Below, piece by piece: positions 40,644 through 47,429 of a DNA stretch of 64,000 nt (the first letter of the stretch is position 1; each line of letters opens with the position of its first letter). A program made the translations under genes and the position numbers. The stretch covers positions 124,001 through 188,000 of the forward strand of contig JANRID010000018.1 of NCBI GenBank assembly GCA_033765305.1, read 5' to 3'. The stretch is from RDXT01 sp033765305. GTDB lineage: Bacteria; Bacteroidota; Bacteroidia; J057. The notes below the pieces were generated by a model, which saw only the letters and a program-made list of their open reading frames with translations, was not told where the DNA came from and searched no databases.

Positions 40644-41238
40644 CCAGCAGATCCAGATGGATCCGGATTTCATTCTGCACCTTTACCATGCCCAGCATGG
40701 CCGTCGGCGGCTGAATGTTGAAATCGGTCATCAGAAGCGGTTTGACCCCGGTAAAGCGGTAGCGGTGCTCCGCCAGGCGGACCGCCTTCACATGCAGCGG
40801 TACCTGCCGGCGTACGCCTGCGATGGTAATAAGGCTGTGCACCTGCACATCAGCCCATTGGTTTAGCTGGGAAAGCTGCTGACCAGATGCCAGGGTAGCC
40901 CCTGTCAGCTCGATGCGGATCTGCGGATGCTCTGTGGCCTTCAGACTCGCATACATATCCTGGTTCATCATGCGGTTGCCGCAATCCAGAGCGGCAGTGC
41001 GCAGCGACAGCGTAGCCTGCGACAGGGAAACAGCTTCCCGTGATGCGGTTTCGCAAATCAGGATTTGCGCAGGTACGGAGAATGGTTCGCTGCAGTCACA
41101 CTGAAAAGCGCTCACATTGCTGGCGCCTTCCAGCGTCAGGGTGCTGGCAGGATCGATCAGCACCCGGGTGTAGGTCTGGCTTGCCAGGGGCAAGCAGCCT
41201 GCAAGCAGCAGCCACAGGCAGGATAAGGAGCGGTTCAT
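40630..41238 (-). CDS. YceI-family protein
   Basis: 202 residues from the ATG at 41238. Signal peptide (LWLLLAGCLPLASQ) and a lipocalin-like YceI barrel: ASTLTLEGASNVSAFQC, ITIAGVRRQVPLHVKAV, YRFTGVKPLLMTDFNIQPP, which in this family binds isoprenoid-like molecules in the periplasm. Four cysteines (CDCSEP, ICET, LDCG) could form disulfides. Last gene of the YceI-porin-YceI cluster, 80 bases after the porin; overlaps the glycosyltransferase end by 14 bases. Confidence 0.85.
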   Translation of the reverse strand: MNRSLSCLWLLLAGCLPLASQTYTRVLIDPASTLTLEGASNVSAFQCDCSEPFSVPAQILICETASREAVSLSQATLSLRTAALDCGNRMMNQDMYASLKATEHPQIRIELTGATLASGQQLSQLNQWADVQVHSLITIAGVRRQVPLHVKAVRLAEHRYRFTGVKPLLMTDFNIQPPTAMLGMVKVQNEIRIHLDLLVTAD

Positions 41239-41318
41239 GACGCAGATCATGTAGGAAGCCCCGGCGGCACGCCGGGACTTCGGTGAGAATTAGGCAGAGG
41301 GTTTCAGGGTGTCCCGGA

Positions 41319-42701
41319 TCAGAATCCGATGACGGCTTCTACCACAACTCCGTTGAATTTGCCTCCATTGCGATGGTCGGTGAAGCCTTCGAAGGTCTGG
41401 CTGGCGTATTCGACTTTGAGCAGCATGTTCGGCGTCGGGAACCAGCCGGCCACGGCTGCCAGTCTGGCGACGCTGACTTCGGAGCTGTAGCCCTGCAGCG
41501 TGCCGGTAACGGTTACATACCGGGCGCCTACGTAGAGCTGCTCATCCGGGAGGAAGCGGTAAACCCCCTCTGCGCAAAGCTGGTTGAAGGTGCGTTCTGC
41601 GCCGATTTCCTCATTGTAGTTGCGGCCTTTGGCTGCTTCATAGGCGCCGAATACTTCAAGTCCTTTGAACTTGATGAAGGTATTGACGACGACCGTGTTG
41701 ATTCTGTTGTTCAGGCCCGGATTGAGGCGGCCGGAAGTAAAGTTGGCGGAATAGGATGCAGCCGCGGCCGCAGTTTTCGCAGGTTCCATCACCATGAAGT
41801 AATGGGAGCCGGTGCGGTCGCCGCCGTAGAGGGTATTGCGCTGGATGCTGGCATTGTTGTACATCGAAGCAGATACCCGGATGCGGAGGTCCTCGGTGAC
41901 GGCATTGTCATAGGCCACCTTGGCATAGACCGAAGGATTGCGCTTGGTCGGTTCGAGGTTGGAGCCGATCGGCGTTTCGGGATAGTTTTCGATGTTGCCG
42001 TTGATCAGGCCGGAGGACATCCCGACCATGCCCATCAGGCCTTTGACCGGGAATACATACGCTTCCCCGCCGATTTCCGTCGTAAACGCATCGAGAATCG
42101 TGTTCTCCACAAAGGGGTTGAACATGGTATTGCCTCCATCGGTGCGGCGGAACTGCATGTCGCCGAAATTGGGCTGGAAATGGCCGATTTTGACCCGCAG
42201 ATACTTGGCGAACCATTCGGGGTTGCCCAGCATGGGCAGCTTGTCCATCTGAATGTATCCGCCTTTGACCCAAAACTCGGAATGGTGCCGGGAGGACATG
42301 TAGTTTTCGAGGCACACCCGGATCCCGTCGGCGATCTGGATGTCGATGTTGAGATTGGCCATTGCCAGGTTGAAGCCAGCGAGTGTGGCCGAGGTCGAGT
42401 CTTCCGCAGCGACTACCCCATAGAGGAAGTTGCGGTTGGTCTTGTCAGTCTGGGAGAGCGGGGCGTAGGAAGGGGTATTGGAGTGCTTGAAGTACTGGAA
42501 ATCCTGTGTGAATGCGCCGCCGATGCGGATTTTGAATCCGGTAAACTCCGGCTGCTCCGCAGTCTTGGAGGGCTCGAACATGTTGATGCCTCGCTTATCC
42601 CAGGGGCGGAAGTATTGCAGTTCAGGCTGCTGAGCATACAGGCCAGGCGAAAGGAGCTGGGCCATCGCAGCAATCAGGAGGGAATACAGCAACGGTTTCA
42701 T
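41319..42701 (-). CDS. porin-like outer-membrane protein
   Basis: 460 residues. Signal peptide (LLYSLLIAAMAQLLSPGLYAQ) and a barrel of many amphipathic strands, with KIGHFQPNFGDMQFRRTDGG as in OprO/P-type phosphate-selective porin relatives, ending ...VEAVIGF with a terminal Phe. It lies between two YceI genes on the same strand, so it may serve uptake or export of the same hydrophobic ligand. Substrate is unknown. Confidence 0.8.
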   Translation of the reverse strand: MKPLLYSLLIAAMAQLLSPGLYAQQPELQYFRPWDKRGINMFEPSKTAEQPEFTGFKIRIGGAFTQDFQYFKHSNTPSYAPLSQTDKTNRNFLYGVVAAEDSTSATLAGFNLAMANLNIDIQIADGIRVCLENYMSSRHHSEFWVKGGYIQMDKLPMLGNPEWFAKYLRVKIGHFQPNFGDMQFRRTDGGNTMFNPFVENTILDAFTTEIGGEAYVFPVKGLMGMVGMSSGLINGNIENYPETPIGSNLEPTKRNPSVYAKVAYDNAVTEDLRIRVSASMYNNASIQRNTLYGGDRTGSHYFMVMEPAKTAAAAASYSANFTSGRLNPGLNNRINTVVVNTFIKFKGLEVFGAYEAAKGRNYNEEIGAERTFNQLCAEGVYRFLPDEQLYVGARYVTVTGTLQGYSSEVSVARLAAVAGWFPTPNMLLKVEYASQTFEGFTDHRNGGKFNGVVVEAVIGF

Positions 42702-42774
42702 AGTACAATGGTGTTGGTGATGGAAGACGGGGTCTCAGCGAAAGGAAGCGTGTTTTCATCTGTGCCGAGCGGGC

Positions 42775-43350
42775 TTAGCGGCCCATCGTAACCGAGAAGG
42801 TGATGGTTACTTCGTCGCCGGTGGTCAGCGTGCCCAGCAGCGCAGTGGGAGGCGCTATGCCGAAGCTGCTCATCAGGAGTTGTTTCGATCCGGAAAACTC
42901 GATCTCGCCGCTGGGCAGCACGCGCGCTTTGGCGTCTATCGGCACCTGGCGGGTAACGCCGGCAATCGTCAGGGCACCCTGCGCACGGAGCTGGTAATCG
43001 GTGCCTTGCTTCACAACCGACTCCATCCGGCCCAGCTGATAGGTGATGGTGTTGAACTGGCTGGCTTTCAGGGCATCGTAGGTCTTGCCGTCCATGATGG
43101 ACCCTTTGCTGCTTTTGATCGAGTATACATCGATGCCTACCCAAAGGCTCTGAATGCCCTTCAGATCGCCTCCGCTCATCAGCACGTCGCCGGTGGCCGT
43201 GATCTTCTGGACCTGCGAAACCCAGTCGTGCAGGTTGGAGGTACCCGATATGCTCATGCTGTGTTTTTTTGCCTGATACGATTGCCCGGTTGCGGGCAGT
43301 ACTGCGTACAGCAACATCGCAGTGATCAGCAGGCGGAGATGCGGGGTCAT
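42775..43350 (-). CDS. YceI-family protein
   Basis: 191 residues. Signal peptide (LLITAMLLYAVLPATGQ); YceI barrel with MSISGTSNLHDWVSQVQ, a conserved 'SNLHDW' turn, ALTIAGVTRQVPIDAKA and SGSKQLLMSSFGIAPPT. Paralogue of the YceI protein at 40630-41238; unlike it, this one has no cysteines. First gene of the cluster, with a perfect CRP-type palindrome centred about 76 bases upstream of its start. Confidence 0.88.
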   Translation of the reverse strand: MTPHLRLLITAMLLYAVLPATGQSYQAKKHSMSISGTSNLHDWVSQVQKITATGDVLMSGGDLKGIQSLWVGIDVYSIKSSKGSIMDGKTYDALKASQFNTITYQLGRMESVVKQGTDYQLRAQGALTIAGVTRQVPIDAKARVLPSGEIEFSGSKQLLMSSFGIAPPTALLGTLTTGDEVTITFSVTMGR

Positions 43351-43418
43351 GGTGAAGTATTTGATTGCAAGGTGTTGCCAAACAGGTACTTATGAAATGA
43401 TGTTGAGCCATTGGCGTA

Positions 43419-43434
43419 TGTGACTTTGCTCACA
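43419..43434. promoter_or_regulatory. perfect CRP-type palindrome
   Basis: TGTGACTTTGCTCACA is TGTGA-N6-TCACA, the exact core of the Escherichia coli CRP consensus. It lies upstream of the YceI-porin-YceI cluster (start 43350) and about 180 bases from the end of selD. A TACCTGTTTG stretch on the minus strand (43379-43388) may be the -7 region. A near-identical site sits before trxA at 17163-17178. Confidence 0.65.
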
Positions 43435-43599
43435 CTTCCAGGTGGCCGATCGCAGTTGCAACAATGACCCCCTGCCAATTCGGGCGGTGCACACGCACTG
43501 CAGCCTGCCCGCGCCGAGCCGTTATATGGCCATGCGCCCGGAGCCTGTCAGACTCCGGGCGCATGCACGTATACAAATGAATGGGCTGGCCAGTCCGCC

Positions 43600-44640
43600 T
43601 CAGCGCACCGTAATCAGCACGTCGCTCCGCTCCGCCATCGCGCCGAAGCTCTGCACATCGATCCCCTGGCTGCGGGCAGCCTGGATAAACTCGCTCTCAT
43701 ACTCCGGCACCACCGCCACCAGCAGGCCGCCGCTGGTCTGGGGATCGCAGAGGATATGGCGCTGCTCCTCGGTCAGCTCGCTGACCTTGTGGCCGTAGCT
43801 GTCCCAGTTGCGGCGGGTGCCGCCGGGCACAGCGCCCTGCCGCAGGTAGTCGTAGGCCTCCGGGATGACGGGCACATCCTGAAAACTGATCACGGCGCTC
43901 AGCCGGGAGGCTTCGCACATCTCGCTCAGGTGGCCCAGCAGGCCGAAGCCGGTGACGTCGGTCATGGACTTGACGAAGGCCTGCTTGGCGAAGAATTCGC
44001 CGGCCTTATTGAGCCGCACCATCGAATCGCGGGCGATGAGGGCGTGCTCTTCGCGCAGGATGCCTTTTTTCTGGGCGGTGGTCAGAATGCCGACGCCCAG
44101 GGGCTTGGTGAGGAAGAGCTTGTAGCCGGGCTGTGCGCCGCCGTTGATCCGGATCTGGCCAATGTTGACGCGCCCGGTAACGGCCAGGCCGAAGATGGGC
44201 TCCGGGCTGTCGATGCTGTGGCCGCCCGCGAGGGGAATACCGATTTCCTTGCACACGGCACGTGCGCCTTCCATGACCCGGCGGGCCACCTCAGGCGGCA
44301 GCTTGTCCACGGGCCAGCCCAGGATGGCGATGGCCATCATAGGGGTGCCGCCCATGGCGTACACATCGCTGATCGCGTTCACCGATGCAATCCGTCCGAA
44401 ATCGTAGGGATCGTCCACGATGGGCATGAAGAAATCGGTGGTGCTGATGATGGCGGTGCCATCGCCGAGGTCGTAGACCGCCGCATCGTCGCGGTGCTCG
44501 TGGCCTACCAGCAGATTGGGGTGCGGCAGCTCGATGGTGCTGGAATGCAGAATCGAATCCAGCACCTTGGGGGAGATTTTACATCCGCAGCCTGCGCCAT
44601 GGCTGTATTGCGTAAGGCGGATGGTGTCCTGTTCGGTCAT
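43600..44640 (-). CDS. selD: selenide, water dikinase
   Basis: 346 residues. SelD makes selenophosphate from selenide and ATP. The active-site loop is GAGCGCKI with Cys18, Cys20 and Lys21; a cysteine rather than selenocysteine occupies the catalytic place. Glycine-rich ATP loops follow (LGDGTAIISTTDFFMP, MTDVTGFGLLGHL, DPQTSGGLLVAV). It starts on the ATGA overlap with mnmH, giving selenium donor and user in one transcript. No selA, selB or selC is visible, so the selenium probably goes to tRNA only (within what can be seen). Confidence 0.95.
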   Translation of the reverse strand: MTEQDTIRLTQYSHGAGCGCKISPKVLDSILHSSTIELPHPNLLVGHEHRDDAAVYDLGDGTAIISTTDFFMPIVDDPYDFGRIASVNAISDVYAMGGTPMMAIAILGWPVDKLPPEVARRVMEGARAVCKEIGIPLAGGHSIDSPEPIFGLAVTGRVNIGQIRINGGAQPGYKLFLTKPLGVGILTTAQKKGILREEHALIARDSMVRLNKAGEFFAKQAFVKSMTDVTGFGLLGHLSEMCEASRLSAVISFQDVPVIPEAYDYLRQGAVPGGTRRNWDSYGHKVSELTEEQRHILCDPQTSGGLLVAVVPEYESEFIQAARSQGIDVQSFGAMAERSDVLITVR

Positions 44641-45764
44641 AGGGGCAACACGTGGTTGTTACAAAGGTGGATAAGCCTGGCGGCAGTTTGTGCGGGATCG
44701 TCGGCGCCGGCATCGACGGGGTGTATGCGGTCCGGGGAGCGCTGGCTCACGCCGTGGGCATACGCTTTATCGTAGTAATCGAGGGTAATCGAAGCGGTCT
44801 CATCGTACTGGGCTGCGCGCAGGGCATCGAGCGCGCGCTGGAGGTGCAGTCCGCCGAGGCGCCTGCTGATTTTGAGCAAAGACTGTTCCAGCAATTCGGG
44901 CCCGAAGGCGGCATATTCCTCCACCAGGCGGCGGATGCGCAGCGCCTTGGGCAGCTCGACCAGCAGCAGGGGCGCTGCGCGCATCTGCTGCCAGAAGGGA
45001 TGCGGAATATAGACCCGTCCAATGGAATGGCTTTCGTCCTCCACCCAGATGCGCCGGGCCAGATCGAGCCGGGCGAGGGCGTGATGGAGCAGATTCTCGA
45101 AGTGCTCCACGGTAGGCTGCGGCGCCTGGCCCAGGGCGCCGAAGGCGGAGCCTTTGTGATGGGCCAGCGCTTCGAGGTCCAGCACCTGCTCGCCTTGCCC
45201 GGCGAGGGCGTGCAGGATGGCGGTTTTGCCCGAGCCGGTATAGCCGCCGAGGACCACCAGCTGCAGGGGCTGGCCCAACTGCTCCAGCACGTAGCGCCGG
45301 TACGCCTTGTAGCCGCCTGTCAGGGTCGCGACGGAGAATCCGGCCGTTTTCCAGAGCCATGCCATGCTTTCGCTGCGCATGCCGCCGCGCCAGCAGTGCA
45401 CCCAGAGCCGCGGCGCAGGCGCCTGGCGCTGCGCCTGCCGGACAAACCCGGCCATTTTCGGCCCTACCAGCTCCAGCCCCTTCATCACGGCTGCCTCCCG
45501 GCCCTGCTGCTTGTACAGGGTGCCGATGATGGCGCGTTCGGCATCGTCGAACAGCGGGATGCTGACCGCGCCGGGGATATGCCCCCGCTGGTACTCGCCC
45601 GGCGAGCGCACATCGACCATCAGGCCCGGACCCTGGCCGGATTCCTGCAGGAATGCCTCGATGCCCAATTGACGGACCAAACGGCAGGCGGTTTTCAATC
45701 CAGTTGCAGACCCAATCCCCAATATCGGTATTTCCTCCGATTCCTCAACACCGCCCGGCCCCAT
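44637..45764 (-). CDS. mnmH: tRNA 2-selenouridine synthase
   Basis: 375 residues. MnmH (SelU) replaces sulfur by selenium at wobble uridine 34 in tRNAs for Lys, Glu and Gln, via a geranylated intermediate. Rhodanese domain with DVRSPGEY and the active Cys124 in VHCWRGGMRS; a P-loop GGYTGSGKT at 173-181; C-terminal ESHSIGRVYIP. The first ~35 residues are longer than usual; a TTG at 45678-45680 would give a standard length, but the ATG overlaps the glyS stop (TGATG), favouring coupling. Ends on a four-base overlap with selD. Confidence 0.95.
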   Translation of the reverse strand: MGPGGVEESEEIPILGIGSATGLKTACRLVRQLGIEAFLQESGQGPGLMVDVRSPGEYQRGHIPGAVSIPLFDDAERAIIGTLYKQQGREAAVMKGLELVGPKMAGFVRQAQRQAPAPRLWVHCWRGGMRSESMAWLWKTAGFSVATLTGGYKAYRRYVLEQLGQPLQLVVLGGYTGSGKTAILHALAGQGEQVLDLEALAHHKGSAFGALGQAPQPTVEHFENLLHHALARLDLARRIWVEDESHSIGRVYIPHPFWQQMRAAPLLLVELPKALRIRRLVEEYAAFGPELLEQSLLKISRRLGGLHLQRALDALRAAQYDETASITLDYYDKAYAHGVSQRSPDRIHPVDAGADDPAQTAARLIHLCNNHVLPL

Positions 45765-47305
45765 CAGGACAGGATATTGCGCCAGCTCAGCTTGCCGCTG
45801 ATGTACGCGCCGATCTGATCGATCGGGATCCGCTCCTGCCGCATGCTGTCGCGCTCGCGGATGGTGACCGCGGAATCGCTCAGGGTATCATTGTCCACCG
45901 TCACACAGTACGGCGTGCCGATGGCATCCTGCCTGCGGTAGCGCCGCCCGACGGTGTCCTTCTCGTCGTACGTTACCTGGAAGTCGAAACGCAGCTGGTC
46001 GCAGATGCCGCGGGCAATTTCTGGCAGGGTGTCTTTTTTCACCAGCGGCAGCACTGCCACCTTGTAGGGCGCCAGCACGGGGTGCAGCTTCAGCACGGTC
46101 CGGAGCTCGGTGTCGCCTTTGGCGGTGGGCGCTTCTTCTTCGGTGTAGGCATTGCAGAGGTGCGCCAGGAAGGTGCGGTCCAGGCCTACCGAGGTTTCCA
46201 GCACGTAGGGCACGTAGGACTCCTGGGTCTCCGGATCGAAGAACTGGAGTTTTTTGCCCGAATACTGCTGGTGCTGGCTCAGGTCGAAGGCCGTGCGGGA
46301 GTGGATGCCCTCCATCTCGCGGAAGCCCATCGGGAACATGAACTGAATGTCCTCGGCGGCGTCGGCGTAGTGCGCGAGTTTTTCGTGCACGTGGAACTTG
46401 AGGCGGTCCGAAGGCAGGCCCAGGGCCTCGTGCCAGCGGCGGCGCTTGTGCTTCCAGTGTTCGAACCACTCCATCTGGGTGCCGGGCTTGATGAAAAACT
46501 GCATTTCCATCTGCTCGAATTCCCGCATCCGGAAGATGAACTGCCGGGCCACGATCTCGTTGCGGAAGGCCTTGCCGATCTGGGCGATGCCGAAGGGCGG
46601 CTTGAGGCGGGAGGTCTTCTGGACGTTGAGGTAGTTGACGAAAATGCCCTGGGCCGTTTCGGGCCGCAGGTAGATATCCATCGCCGCATCGGCGGTGGCG
46701 CCCACCTGGGTTTTGAACATCAGGTTGAACTGGCGCACATCCGACCAGTTTTTGGAGCCGGTGTCGGGATCGGCAATTTCCTCATCCACAATGATCTGGC
46801 GCAGTTCGTCCAGGTTGTCGGCTTTGAGGGCGGCGTCCATGCGGTCTTTCAGCTCGCGGGCTTTGACGCCGTTGCGGCTGTTCTGCAGGAAGCGGGTCCA
46901 GGACTCGTCGCCGGCAGCCCAGCCTTCCTTTTCGGCTTTTTTATCCGCGTCTTTGCGGGCCTTCTGCTCGTAGCGGGCGATCTGCTCTTCGATGAGCTGG
47001 TCGGCACGGAAGCGGCGCTTGGAGTCTTTGTTGTCGATGAGGGGATCGCTGAAGGCATCCACGTGGCCGGAGGCTTTCCACACGGTGGGATGCATGAGAA
47101 TGGCCGCATCGATGCCGACGATGTTGTCGTGCATCTGCACCATCGCCTTCCACCAGGCCAGGGCGATATTGCGCTTCAGCTCCGCGCCGAGCTGGCCGTA
47201 GTCGTACACGGCACCCAAGCCGTCGTAAATCTCGCTGGAAGGGAATACGAATCCGTATTCCTTGGCGTGGGAGATGACTTTGGGAAATACCTCCTCGTAT
47301 GTCAT
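45764..47305 (-). CDS. glyS: glycyl-tRNA synthetase (dimeric type)
   Basis: 513 residues, class II. Motif-type segments: YDYGQLGAELKRNI, LRPETAQGIFVNYLN (motif 2 region), FGIAQIGKAFRNEI, EFEQMEMQFF, ETSVGLDRTFLAHL (motif 3), and an anticodon-binding domain (LAPYKVAVLPLVKK to the end). This is the alpha2 eukaryote-like enzyme, common in Bacteroidota, not the alpha2beta2 form. The true start is the ATG at 47305; a TACATTGC box lies 58 bases upstream. Its stop overlaps the mnmH start by one base. Confidence 0.96.
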   Translation of the reverse strand: MTYEEVFPKVISHAKEYGFVFPSSEIYDGLGAVYDYGQLGAELKRNIALAWWKAMVQMHDNIVGIDAAILMHPTVWKASGHVDAFSDPLIDNKDSKRRFRADQLIEEQIARYEQKARKDADKKAEKEGWAAGDESWTRFLQNSRNGVKARELKDRMDAALKADNLDELRQIIVDEEIADPDTGSKNWSDVRQFNLMFKTQVGATADAAMDIYLRPETAQGIFVNYLNVQKTSRLKPPFGIAQIGKAFRNEIVARQFIFRMREFEQMEMQFFIKPGTQMEWFEHWKHKRRRWHEALGLPSDRLKFHVHEKLAHYADAAEDIQFMFPMGFREMEGIHSRTAFDLSQHQQYSGKKLQFFDPETQESYVPYVLETSVGLDRTFLAHLCNAYTEEEAPTAKGDTELRTVLKLHPVLAPYKVAVLPLVKKDTLPEIARGICDQLRFDFQVTYDEKDTVGRRYRRQDAIGTPYCVTVDNDTLSDSAVTIRERDSMRQERIPIDQIGAYISGKLSWRNILS

Positions 47306-47363
47306 AGTGTTGTCTGTCAATACATTAGCCTTCAGGCTGGCCGCAGGCCCGCCCAAATGCGCC

Positions 47364-47371
47364 GCAATGTA
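47364..47371 (-). promoter_or_regulatory. possible -7 box of the glyS operon
   Basis: TACATTGC on the minus strand, close to TAnnTTTG, 58 bases before the glyS ATG. Weak evidence alone. Confidence 0.3.
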
Positions 47372-47429
47372 CGAAAAAGCCGGAATTTGCAGGCGGCCTG
47401 CCGAAGCCGGATCTGGCGCAGGCCTGCCC

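Noticed and set aside
43600..44640. selenocysteine codon in selD
   Set aside because: The active-site codon encodes Cys18 (GAGCGCKI); there is no in-frame TGA.
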